From positions 1-64,000 of the forward strand of contig JADFXM010000027.1 in assembly GCA_015233565.1 (NCBI GenBank): a stretch of DNA of 64,000 nt, read 5' to 3'. This DNA comes from Candidatus Rifleibacteriota bacterium (GTDB lineage: Bacteria; Muiribacteriota; Ozemobacteria; Ozemobacterales; Ozemobacteraceae). Under the pieces are notes generated by a model. That model was given only the letters and a program-made list of their open reading frames with translations. It was not told where the DNA came from and did no database searches. The translations under genes and the position numbers were made by a program. Shown one piece after another: positions 48,633 to 58,091 of this stretch (positions are counted from its first letter, which is position 1; every line of letters begins with the position of its first letter).

Positions 48633-49577
48633 CTATTTCCTGTTCGCCAGGACACCATTTACTAAAGTGTCTTCTGTAACAGAAATGATTAGTTCCGTTC
48701 CTTCAGGGAGAGTAACATCTTTTCCTTTAACGAAAATTCCACCAACAAGGCCGACGGGCCCCATCACAAGATATCCAACAGTTGAAGCTCCGAAAGCCAT
48801 TCCAACTTTCTGTTTATCTAAATCGCTCATGGCAACTTCCTTCAGTGCAGCAGGAAGAGAAGTTCCATCAATGGCATTGGCTTTCCTTACAACGAATTTC
48901 AGTCTTCCCGGCCGGGCGAACCGTCCCGCTTTTCGCACTTGATCGAGATCACCGATTGCCATACATCCCTTTGCAACAGCCAGAACTCCGTCAACAAAAT
49001 AATCATCCAAAACGATCAAAGGCACTTCATCTCCCTCTTTCGCACTTCCACTGGAAACGGTTTTACCGACTTTCACTCTTAAAGCAGTTCCCGATGATAC
49101 TTTCACACGGCGAAGCGGAAGGACCCCTTTTTCAATAGTCATTTGGATCAGCTGTTCGATTCTGAAAGCATAAGGCTCATTGGACGATTGCCCAGTTGCA
49201 AACTCGTCAAGTTTCCTTAACCTGTCTGACAAAGGGCCCTCCTTGGTCTCCCGAAAAGATTTCCATTCCAGGAATTTCAACTTCATGTCAAGGGAGGGAC
49301 TCTTTGAGGTTCCAATGAAAATAAAGTTGAACAGGTTCTGGATACGCGTTACCAGCTCTCCTTCTGATTTTTGCCCCAAAAGTTCCTTTTCGAGGCGTTG
49401 AACTCTTTCAAGGGCTGAACCCTCAAATTTTTTCCCAAATACAAAGTTTTCACTTCTTTCAATTTTTGTTACAAGACTTTCATCAATTTGGGAAAAAAGA
49501 ATTCCCGGGAGGAATAACAAAAAAATTCCGAACACTCCTTGTAAAATTATTTTCGTTTTTGATTTTTTCCTTCTCAT
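48633..49577 (-). CDS. Secreted hypothetical protein
   Basis: MRRKKSKTKIILQGVFGIFLLFLPGILFSQ signal peptide; GGAGGAAAT before ATG 49577. Confidence 0.65.
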   Translation of the reverse strand: MRRKKSKTKIILQGVFGIFLLFLPGILFSQIDESLVTKIERSENFVFGKKFEGSALERVQRLEKELLGQKSEGELVTRIQNLFNFIFIGTSKSPSLDMKLKFLEWKSFRETKEGPLSDRLRKLDEFATGQSSNEPYAFRIEQLIQMTIEKGVLPLRRVKVSSGTALRVKVGKTVSSGSAKEGDEVPLIVLDDYFVDGVLAVAKGCMAIGDLDQVRKAGRFARPGRLKFVVRKANAIDGTSLPAALKEVAMSDLDKQKVGMAFGASTVGYLVMGPVGLVGGIFVKGKDVTLPEGTELIISVTEDTLVNGVLANRK

Positions 49578-49641
49578 ATTTCCTCCTTCGAAGTGGATTT
49601 TCAGCCAAATTTGAAAAAAAAAGGGAGCCCAGCCGAATGTT

Positions 49642-50595
49642 TTATGGCTTGGCTTCTTTACTCCCTGGTGTTCTCTTTTTCCCCTCTTGTTCCTTTTCCT
49701 TTGTTTTTGGAAGAGAACCGTACGTTTCATTTTTTTCCGAATAAATAATCAATATTTCAAGCTTTTCAAGAGGCTTTGCTTCAACTGTTTTGGTAAATTG
49801 CCTGAATGGAATTTCATCTGGTGGAAGAATTGTCAGATCACACATATGATTGGAAACAATTTTGCAGGAAGCATAGAAAATTTCCTTTTCAGAAAGACCC
49901 TGGGAAGCGCTGGCAATTTTTTGAGAGAACAAAACCACTGGCCTGGAAAAACGCTCAGGACCAGGGATTACTCCTTCCTGAAAAATAAGGTTTCCATTGA
50001 CATCAAAAAATCTTGGGAAAAGCGAGGGTTGAAAATTGAAATCACGAACATCAAGAACAATTCGGGAATACGGAGTCCCTGAAGCAGCATTTATTTCACG
50101 AGTCTCAGTGGAAATTGGAACAATAAATGCTTTTGGTTCAATTTTTGCCGGGAAAAGTGCCGCAAGAAATAGACTAGCTCTGATTCCATTTTTGCCTGAG
50201 AAGGGGATTTCAACCCGACAGCGTATTAATCCCGAAAGATCTTTTTCGAAAATGGTTTTCGTTGCACCTAAAAGAGTTCTTCTTAAGCTATCTTTTAAGG
50301 AAGGGTATCTATATAACAATTGCCTGATGGCTAACCCGTCCATAAATTGAAGTGAAAGGATTTCGTCATACGCATGGTGAAGCGCGTCAGTCCAGGCTCG
50401 AGCTCGTTCTTCTTCCAGGGAAGAAACTTCTTCCCATGGGCTTCCGCCATAGCCCCAAATCGTCAGTTTTTGATTTATAAAATCAATCTTGTTTGGCGTT
50501 ACATCTGCACTTACCGATTGAATTCCGCAAAACAAGGAAAAGAATAAAACAACTGCCACAATGAATCCGTAAAATCTGAACATAATTTCTGACAA
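49642..50595 (-). CDS. Secreted hypothetical protein
   Basis: Signal segment MFRFYGFIVAVVLFFSLFCGIQSVSA. Confidence 0.62.
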   Translation of the reverse strand: MSEIMFRFYGFIVAVVLFFSLFCGIQSVSADVTPNKIDFINQKLTIWGYGGSPWEEVSSLEEERARAWTDALHHAYDEILSLQFMDGLAIRQLLYRYPSLKDSLRRTLLGATKTIFEKDLSGLIRCRVEIPFSGKNGIRASLFLAALFPAKIEPKAFIVPISTETREINAASGTPYSRIVLDVRDFNFQPSLFPRFFDVNGNLIFQEGVIPGPERFSRPVVLFSQKIASASQGLSEKEIFYASCKIVSNHMCDLTILPPDEIPFRQFTKTVEAKPLEKLEILIIYSEKNETYGSLPKTKEKEQEGKKRTPGSKEAKP

Positions 50596-50795
50596 AATTT
50601 TCCTTTTTCTATTTCCATTCAGCTCATTATTCTGAAGAGAACCAATTCAATCTCTTTCCCGATCGGATTACCTCGACAGGGCACCAATTTCCCTTTCGAG
50701 GTTCAATCATTAAAATTTTTCCATCCGAAGGAAAAAAACATGCCCTCGTCCAAAATAATGAAGTCTGTTAGAAATACCACAAAAAATGAATTTTG

Positions 50796-51020
50796 TCAGT
50801 CCGAGAAAGGAAAAAGAAGTGCCTGCTCGTTAAAAAATCTTCTAATAAAAGTTATTTCTGAGTGTGGCTCAATAAATTGGGAATTTTTTTCCGCTGAGAC
50901 CATATCGTTCTGAAGAGCATTACAGAGATTCTCATGGGAAATTACTTTTCTTCTTCTATTTTTTCTGGTTCCACGTAAGTTTTGCATTTTTTCACCGGTA
51001 AATTTTAAATTAAATAGCAT
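50796..51020 (-). CDS. Small hypothetical protein
   Basis: 74-aa ORF abutting the upstream gene, same strand. Confidence 0.35.
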   Translation of the reverse strand: MLFNLKFTGEKMQNLRGTRKNRRRKVISHENLCNALQNDMVSAEKNSQFIEPHSEITFIRRFFNEQALLFPFSD

Positions 51021-52006
51021 TAGTCAAAGGTGAAATGTCCACCAATATAATGTTCCTTGACCACATCACCATTGTAATATGCATAATCAAGTCTCATAGT
51101 CGGTAGCAAGTGCATCCCAAAACCAAGGGTGAGCGTTCCATTCCAGCTACCAACTCTTAAGGTAAAGTCATTCTCAATGAATTTTTTCTCGATCCCAATT
51201 CGGTATTGTTGCTGAGTCGCTTTGTCAGAATTTCCAAGATTCACAGCGTCCCCAGAAATAATTGTTCCTTTGGTTAACTTTAGTGATGCCCCGAAATTGA
51301 CTGAAACCCCATCTCTCAAAGCTCCTTCGCCATGAACTGCCTCTATAAGATTATCCACTGTCAACCCTCCGGTGATTCGGTCATTGTAATGGTACAAAAG
51401 GCCGATTCCCATTGCTTGTGCATCTCTTTTGGCTTTACTGTTAAGAGAGTTTATTTCCCGATCAGTTTGAGTAAATTGGAATTTCAGACCGCCGTAGAGA
51501 GTTTCCCGAGCAAGCATTCTTCTCGCAATTGGAAAGCGAGTTGCAAAAGCTAGATTGAGGTCTTTGACGTCTCTTTGAACACCTAAAAAGTCCCCTCCAA
51601 CCATTTTTCCAAAATCCGGAGTACGAAAGTCTTCAGAATAACTGACTCCATAACTGTATTTAGGACGCCTTGGAACCGGCTCCTCAAGAACATTATGCTC
51701 CAGATAATCAGTGACGGAAAAGTTTTCCTTGGGGCTATCCTCATAAATGTGACCAGTAAAAGCACCTGAATCCAACCTAAACGAGTCACGTTCATTCATT
51801 TTCGTTAGAAAAGACGCTTCGCGCCCCTGAATTTGTGACAATCCTGCTGGGTTGAAATAAACGGCTGATTCATCATCTGAAACTCCAAGAAAAGCGCCAC
51901 CCATACCTCGGGCGCGTGCCGATTGCGCAAAGCTTCCGGTTGTCAGCAAGAGCATAGCGAAAACAACCGTTAAAATTATTCTACAGCGTAGTTTTTCAAA
52001 ATTCAT
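51020..52006 (-). CDS. Outer-membrane beta-barrel protein (PorV/UPF0164-like)
   Basis: Signal peptide; SARARGMGGAFLGVSDDESAVYFNPAGLSQIQGREASF; C-terminal Phe-containing beta strand HYIGGHFTFD. Confidence 0.75.
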   Translation of the reverse strand: MNFEKLRCRIILTVVFAMLLLTTGSFAQSARARGMGGAFLGVSDDESAVYFNPAGLSQIQGREASFLTKMNERDSFRLDSGAFTGHIYEDSPKENFSVTDYLEHNVLEEPVPRRPKYSYGVSYSEDFRTPDFGKMVGGDFLGVQRDVKDLNLAFATRFPIARRMLARETLYGGLKFQFTQTDREINSLNSKAKRDAQAMGIGLLYHYNDRITGGLTVDNLIEAVHGEGALRDGVSVNFGASLKLTKGTIISGDAVNLGNSDKATQQQYRIGIEKKFIENDFTLRVGSWNGTLTLGFGMHLLPTMRLDYAYYNGDVVKEHYIGGHFTFD

Positions 52007-52153
52007 GGAGAAGTCCTCCCAATGTTTCTGAATTCGGCAACAAGTTCAGAAATCTTTACGTTAAAAGTGTAAATTCGTTCTTTGAATCGCGGAAAATAAA
52101 ATTACTCTGGTTGCTAAATATCAATTTAATGGTGCATAAAGTTGTACAAGTTT

Positions 52154-53593
52154 TTAATTTGTTAACTCACTTACTGTTGTTTTTGGTATCGGAAGAAATC
52201 CATCGTTTATGATTGTTTTATTTGCGCCTTTTATTAGTGGTTGAAATCCATTTGATGTATCAACTAATGGATTCTTTTTTAGAGTGATCGGTTTGGCAGG
52301 CAAAACTTTCCTTTTGACAACGGGTTTCTGCGAAGGAGGATTGAACGTTATTGCCGGAAGTGGCAAGGGGTTCGTTGGCTCCATAAAAATATCAGGTGAA
52401 ACACTCTTGGATATTGCAGGAAGTCTGATAGGTTGAAATCCAAGTTGCGGTGAAGGTGCTTTTCCAGCTGGAGATTGTGAAACAGTTTGGATATTTATTG
52501 AAGGCCCCCGAACAGCCGTAGCAGTTGTTGTAGAACGAGTTACAGGCATTGCAAAAGAACTGGCAGGCGCAGCAGAAAGATTAACAGAAGGCGCCAAGGG
52601 ATTTGCCGATGCAGCCGAAGAATTTGGAGACGGGGAAAAATCCGGACCGCGTTTCAATGTTTTATCAGTAGCTTTTTTCCCATAAACAAATGGCACCTGA
52701 GCAACCCTTATTTTGTTTAAAAACGGTTCCGACCGAAAGTCTTTCAGCACTTCATATTGATCATAACCTTCGGGCATAATCAAATCCATAACGCTCGGAT
52801 CGCCATAAGTGTCCCAGCCTCCTCCAAAATCCATTTGTGTTGGAAACGCTTTTACATCTCTGTTCCAAAGCTGAGTCGTTGAAACAACTGGCGAAAATCC
52901 CATTATGAAACACTGAAATCCCCATTGGGGATTAGGTTTGGCACCAAGAAGTTCCTTGTTAATTCGAATGATCAGTTTGTCTCGCTGAACCTCTATATAA
53001 TCAGGAATGATAATATCAGGAATCATTTCTGTAAGCTGTGGATCATCAGTTTTTCCCTTTAATCCATCCCAGACACGAAATGCTGAAAGCGGACTGACAA
53101 GGATCATTTTTTCCCAACCCATGTTCTCGGAAAAATCCAAAAAACGTCCAGGAAGGGCATGAGTATGTCCTGAACCAGGTTTACCATCCATATCGATGTA
53201 GATATCTGATAGAAGGCCAACAAACCCCAACTCTTCACCTAATCCTTTGCCATCCGGCCAATTGGTCATAATGTAATCCCGCATTTGGATTACAAACACA
53301 ACCAGATTGCCGTCTTCGTAGGCATAAAAGCGCCGTAAATCATAGGCTCCTCTTCTGATTCTTTGATCGAGAGGATATTGATAATATCCCGGACCTTTGT
53401 CGTCCATTAGCGGGTCCTGGACATCGACTAATAAATCTCTTCCATCAGGAACGATAGGGTCAGATGAAAAGTCGTCGGCAAAGAGTCGTGACTCCAGAAG
53501 AAAAAGTAACAACAAGATCGAAAGTAATATGGTGGAAAGTTGTCCACTCGGAATCGAAGGCTTGAGGTAACTCGATTTAGCATTATTTTTCAT
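52154..53593 (-). CDS. Secreted protein with glucodextranase C-terminal-like domain
   Basis: DPLMDDKGPGYYQYPLDQRIRRGAYDLRRFYAYEDGNLVVFVIQM, DIYIDMDGKPGSGHTHALPGR, WGFQCFIMGFSP; Ala/Ser/Pro-rich linker after ~residue 305. Confidence 0.7.
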   Translation of the reverse strand: MKNNAKSSYLKPSIPSGQLSTILLSILLLLFLLESRLFADDFSSDPIVPDGRDLLVDVQDPLMDDKGPGYYQYPLDQRIRRGAYDLRRFYAYEDGNLVVFVIQMRDYIMTNWPDGKGLGEELGFVGLLSDIYIDMDGKPGSGHTHALPGRFLDFSENMGWEKMILVSPLSAFRVWDGLKGKTDDPQLTEMIPDIIIPDYIEVQRDKLIIRINKELLGAKPNPQWGFQCFIMGFSPVVSTTQLWNRDVKAFPTQMDFGGGWDTYGDPSVMDLIMPEGYDQYEVLKDFRSEPFLNKIRVAQVPFVYGKKATDKTLKRGPDFSPSPNSSAASANPLAPSVNLSAAPASSFAMPVTRSTTTATAVRGPSINIQTVSQSPAGKAPSPQLGFQPIRLPAISKSVSPDIFMEPTNPLPLPAITFNPPSQKPVVKRKVLPAKPITLKKNPLVDTSNGFQPLIKGANKTIINDGFLPIPKTTVSELTN

Positions 53594-53603
53594 GATGAAT
53601 TCC

Positions 53604-54821
53604 TTATTTCACCGAGATGATCGAATACTGGGAGTCACCCGATTCTTCGTAGGGATCTTTTACCTGACTGGTGTCTGTCAGATTAAACGCATATTTGTGG
53701 TATCCGGGAGCTACATTTGTCATGGTAACCGTGTAAACACCATCTCCAGCAACCTCGTCGCCGTGTGTGCCGTCATCATAGAGTGCCTGAGGCTGCCAGT
53801 TAGTAAAGTCAGCAACTACAGCAGGGTTCTTCATATCCTGGAAGTCAGATCTGATAAGGACAAATTTGACCTCACCGGCAGCTTTTGCAGCAAGAACTGT
53901 GTCAGGAACATCGTATAGAGGCATGGTTGTCAGGTCAACCGGAATGGCTCGAATGTGGAAATTGGGGCTTCTGAAAACCAGATATTCGCGGCCATTTCCT
54001 TCCATTGCCATGGAATAAGTTCCATCGCTGTTAACAAAGATTTTTCGCGCCCCAGCTTTGGTTGAAAGCACCACTTCTGAATAGTTCACTCCGGTTAACG
54101 TTGAAGTGACCTTTCCGCGTGCGACATCCATACTTGGTGCTTTTATTATCAATTCAGATTTTCCGATTCTTGTCGATTCAGCATTGGGGTCAGCTACTAC
54201 TGTAGGAGTTGCAGTGTTTGTCGATGGGCCATTCCAGAGCAATGAGTATAATTGTGACCCGGTTGGAAGATTAGCAAGTCTGTTCGTGTAAATCCCATCA
54301 TGAGCGTATTTGTCGCCATGACTTCCATCGTCATATAAGGGGATAGTTCCCGTAGCCCAGACCTGGCCATACAAAGGGGCCGTTGACGTACCCCAGACAG
54401 GATCCAAACTCTTTACTGCAAAGGTTGTAGCATCCGGGAAATCAACTAGCGTACCAAGCCAGACACCTTCCCCGACAATTTTTTGGGAAAGAGCAATGTC
54501 CGGAGCGGCAACCGATTGTTCAAGAACAGCATCAACCCAAACAAAATCAGCGTCATAAGAGCTTCCACGGGCAATCAGAAGGAATCGCCCTGTTTTCGGC
54601 AATTGAAGTTGATATTGCGCGTTTTCGTTAACATAAGTTGAAAGACCCGAATTTCCGGCAACAATGATTTTCACCCCAAGTGGGCTTTGCCCTGGAGGAG
54701 GGATAATTTTACCAGTAACAGTTGCAACTGGTATTACAAGTGCTTCCTGGATGCATCCTGTTGAAGAAAAAATCATTAAAAAACCGATCAGGAAAAATAT
54801 TAAATTCCTTCTTTTTTTCAT
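53604..54821 (-). CDS. Lipoprotein with two DDGxHGDxxxxDGxYT motifs
   Basis: Lipobox FSSTGC; YDDGSHGDKYAHDGIYT and YDDGTHGDEVAGDGVYT; C-terminal PGYHKYAFNLTD. Confidence 0.7.
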   Translation of the reverse strand: MKKRRNLIFFLIGFLMIFSSTGCIQEALVIPVATVTGKIIPPPGQSPLGVKIIVAGNSGLSTYVNENAQYQLQLPKTGRFLLIARGSSYDADFVWVDAVLEQSVAAPDIALSQKIVGEGVWLGTLVDFPDATTFAVKSLDPVWGTSTAPLYGQVWATGTIPLYDDGSHGDKYAHDGIYTNRLANLPTGSQLYSLLWNGPSTNTATPTVVADPNAESTRIGKSELIIKAPSMDVARGKVTSTLTGVNYSEVVLSTKAGARKIFVNSDGTYSMAMEGNGREYLVFRSPNFHIRAIPVDLTTMPLYDVPDTVLAAKAAGEVKFVLIRSDFQDMKNPAVVADFTNWQPQALYDDGTHGDEVAGDGVYTVTMTNVAPGYHKYAFNLTDTSQVKDPYEESGDSQYSIISVK

Positions 54822-54842
54822 CTTTGTTTCCCAACCTTATGT

Positions 54843-54863
54843 TTGTACAATATGTTTGTACAA
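54843..54863. promoter_or_regulatory. Tandem TTGTACAA palindromes upstream of the lipoprotein gene
   Basis: TTGTACAA at 54843-54850 and 54856-54863, inside a perfect 13-bp direct repeat ATGTTTGTACAAT x2, ~22 bp upstream of the start at 54821. Confidence 0.4.
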
Positions 54864-55043
54864 TTTTCTTGTATCAGCTCAGTAAATCATTACCTGATCA
54901 ACGATGAGTTCGACAAATTCAGCACAATTCTTACGTCAGCTAAACCTGCCTTCAAATACATTAGCCACTGTTTCTCGCCTTATGCGTTAGTAATCTTTTG
55001 GGAATCACCATTCAACGCTATTTTCCAAACTTCCCACCAGCTA

Positions 55044-57374
55044 TTAAAAACTGGCTTTTGCTTCAAATAAGAAATTTTTCTGAGTTTTAATGTCTTTTTT
55101 ATCTATTCCATTATCATAGGAAGTGATATCCCATCTTCCAAAATCGGGGTAATCATAACCATATTTCAAACGAATGCTCGCATCCTTACTTATTTCATAG
55201 ACCAGCTCGCCATACATGTTTTCACGGTCAACTGAATCGGTCTTTCCATCTTTGTAATCGATTACCCCACGAGTGTAAAAAGCCCGTCCCCTGAATTTCT
55301 TCGTGAAATTCTCTTTCAATTCTGCAATGATTGCATTCGCAAGACTCGATTTCGTCCCATCGTTTGTCTTTTCATAATCAATATGTTCAACACCGCCCGT
55401 AAGGCTTATCGATGGAGTGAGGTTGTAAGTTGTTTCTCCGATGTAGTCTATGCGTATTCCTTCCTGAGGTGCATTTACCCATTTTACTGAATGTTCAACG
55501 CTTCCTTTTGCGAAAACACGCGGATTTATATTCGAGTTAACTTCGAAATACCCAGTTCTTTCATTGTATTCGTAGGTAGAGCTTCCTACCTTGTCAATTG
55601 TGTCATGGGCGGCTACAACATGGACCTTCCCTTTTGTGGAGATTGATTCGTTTAATTTCAGATCCAGTTCGAGTGTATTGGTTTCTGTGCCCAATACATT
55701 TGGAAGGGCATCCCACTTCTGTTCGTAATCATATTTTAACGTTGTGTTGTCTGTGAAGTCTGAAATCAATTGATAAGTAAATTTTCGACCGGTATACCCA
55801 TCCGTAATCTGAGGCGCGAAAGGATCGACTTCCCATGTTTTGCTCAACCAGGTTGCTTCCATTGAGAGGTTTTTCGCAATTGTGAATAACTTGTTTCCAA
55901 ATTCATATCCCGCTGAAAACCTGGTTAACTTTTCCCCATAAAACCCATTGTGTCCGTAATTGAATTTGTAAACGGGCGTATATGGATAAGCACTACTATC
56001 GTCAGCAGGACCAATATCAAAAGCCCAAATCGGGGCCATATAAGCCCGAAAGTCTTTTCCGAAATCGTAATGCTTCACTGTCCCGGTGAATCCACCGTTT
56101 TGAACACTCATATCAAATTTTGTTCCCGGAGCTCCAAGACTTCGCATATGGTTGTCCCTGGTATCCGTATGATAATCAGTACTGGATAAAAACTCACCAG
56201 TGGCTTGAACTTTTCCAACACGCTGCGTGCTGTAGTTAACATCTACTCCACGAACCGTGTTTGAATTTCCACGAATTTGATAATCATTGATTTTTTCAAC
56301 GTAGCTCGTTCCAATCGAAAGTGCGTCTGGACTGAACTTTGCTGGAAGTTTCCAGACAAGTCTTCCGTTCACCATATCTTTTGGATCATTAGTGGCAATT
56401 TTAATATCACTTTTCAGCAATGATCCTTGGTAATTGACTCCACCTGCCGCTCCGCTGACTTCGATTCCTTCGTAGGGTTGAACAACGTCAACATCTTCAG
56501 TCAACATGTTCAATGGGTCATTAACACCGGTTACAGATTCATTCGCAAAAACACGGACCTTCATCGAAGGAGCATTTGACACAAAGTGAATTTTATTAAC
56601 TTCAACGTTTCTGTCGCTCTGAATGGACGTCGGGTAATCGTCGATCCCGTCAAACGCATTTGGTCCACCAGTTTTGCCAACGTCATTATAGATTAGTTTG
56701 TTATAAGTTTTTCCGGAAATATAACCCTGCAGTTCCAGAAATGCCTCGATTTTCTCTCCCAGCGGTTTTCCAGTAAACTGAATGTAATATTTTTGCCGCA
56801 ACAGATTGATCCCGGGAGTGCTATAGGGAGACACTTTGTCGCCATATTCGTTTCGAGTAACAGTTGTGGGATCGACCATATATAAAGCATGTCCTCGGTA
56901 ATACCCTGAAACTCGCACCTTGGGCAAGGTATCTTCAAGACTCTTTAATTTGTTTTCGGTATCACCCATCCGTCTTTCGAGGCTGTCAACCCTAACTCCC
57001 AGAAGTCCAAGTTCATCTTTAAATTCCTTGGTCAACCTGGCTAGAGAGGCCCTTTCGCTTTCAGTTGTTTCATTAACAGTTTTGCTTTTTTCTTCCATTC
57101 TTCTAAGCATTCGGGCAAGTATCAAAGCAACGTCATACCTTGTAATAACCTTTCGCCCTTTAAATTCACCATCCGGAAAACCTTCCATATAACCTTGCTT
57201 AATGAGAAAATCAACATCCTTGAATGCCCAATGGTCTTTGGGAAGATCCTGAAATGCTGTGGAGGAGTTGTTCGCCTGCCCCAATAAGGGAAGAGATCCC
57301 AAAACAATCAAAAAAGCGATCGCCTGGATCAATAAGCGAAAACATTTACAATTTTTATTAATTGTTTGCCTCAT
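55044..57374 (-). CDS. S-layer homology domain outer-membrane beta-barrel protein (SlpA/OmpM-like)
   Basis: FQDLPKDHWAFKDVDFLIKQGYMEGFPDGEFKGRKVITRYDVALILARML, then coiled-coil (TTESERASLARLTKEFKDELGLLGVRVDSLERRMGDTENKLKSLE), then beta-barrel ending LFEAKASF. Confidence 0.88.
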   Translation of the reverse strand: MRQTINKNCKCFRLLIQAIAFLIVLGSLPLLGQANNSSTAFQDLPKDHWAFKDVDFLIKQGYMEGFPDGEFKGRKVITRYDVALILARMLRRMEEKSKTVNETTESERASLARLTKEFKDELGLLGVRVDSLERRMGDTENKLKSLEDTLPKVRVSGYYRGHALYMVDPTTVTRNEYGDKVSPYSTPGINLLRQKYYIQFTGKPLGEKIEAFLELQGYISGKTYNKLIYNDVGKTGGPNAFDGIDDYPTSIQSDRNVEVNKIHFVSNAPSMKVRVFANESVTGVNDPLNMLTEDVDVVQPYEGIEVSGAAGGVNYQGSLLKSDIKIATNDPKDMVNGRLVWKLPAKFSPDALSIGTSYVEKINDYQIRGNSNTVRGVDVNYSTQRVGKVQATGEFLSSTDYHTDTRDNHMRSLGAPGTKFDMSVQNGGFTGTVKHYDFGKDFRAYMAPIWAFDIGPADDSSAYPYTPVYKFNYGHNGFYGEKLTRFSAGYEFGNKLFTIAKNLSMEATWLSKTWEVDPFAPQITDGYTGRKFTYQLISDFTDNTTLKYDYEQKWDALPNVLGTETNTLELDLKLNESISTKGKVHVVAAHDTIDKVGSSTYEYNERTGYFEVNSNINPRVFAKGSVEHSVKWVNAPQEGIRIDYIGETTYNLTPSISLTGGVEHIDYEKTNDGTKSSLANAIIAELKENFTKKFRGRAFYTRGVIDYKDGKTDSVDRENMYGELVYEISKDASIRLKYGYDYPDFGRWDITSYDNGIDKKDIKTQKNFLFEAKASF

Positions 57375-57518
57375 GAAGCTGTTAAAAAAAAGATTTCTAT
57401 TAATTGCTATATTTTTATCGGCAATTATTTTGAGGATTAGAAGAAAAAAATTATCCCGCTTGTTGACGAAAGTATGTCTAACTTGTTAAAGTTAATTAAA
57501 GGACTTAAGGGGGATTTT

Positions 57519-58070
57519 ATGAAAAGAAACAACATTGCCGCTGCCATGATAGTGATTTCCACGTTTTCATTGTACACACCAGTATTTTCTGGTCCCCTGG
57601 AAGACTATCTTTCCATAGTTAGAGAATATGATAAGGGAAGAATGCTCCCTGACGAACAAGCAGTAAAAATTGAAACGACTTTAATAAGGCGCGAGAATGT
57701 TCTTACAGACCAGATTTTGAATTCTCCCCCACAGGTTTTACTACTTTCCAAGAAGGTTTCCACACTTGATCCAGACATGGTTGCCAGATTAGGAACAAAA
57801 ACCAAATATAAAATAGTCAATGAACAAAGAACTGACTTAAAATTCTTAATGGACAGAATTGACAACGAAGAAAGAATCAAATCTCCGAAAACCCAAAAAT
57901 GGCAATTAAAACCCGTTGAATGTAAAGGACATATTCTCGACCTTAACCTTGGCCACTGGGAAGACACCCCCGACAAAAAGAAACAATGGCATAGCGATCA
58001 ATTCAGCGATGTGATTTTACCCCAAGCGGAATTTGAAGACCTCTGGAAAAAAGCCTACGTAGCCAACTAA
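57519..58070 (+). CDS. Secreted hypothetical protein
   Basis: MKRNNIAAAMIVISTFSLYTPVFSG signal peptide. Confidence 0.6.
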   Translation: MKRNNIAAAMIVISTFSLYTPVFSGPLEDYLSIVREYDKGRMLPDEQAVKIETTLIRRENVLTDQILNSPPQVLLLSKKVSTLDPDMVARLGTKTKYKIVNEQRTDLKFLMDRIDNEERIKSPKTQKWQLKPVECKGHILDLNLGHWEDTPDKKKQWHSDQFSDVILPQAEFEDLWKKAYVAN

Positions 58071-58091
58071 GCCTCCCTAGGCAAACACGAT

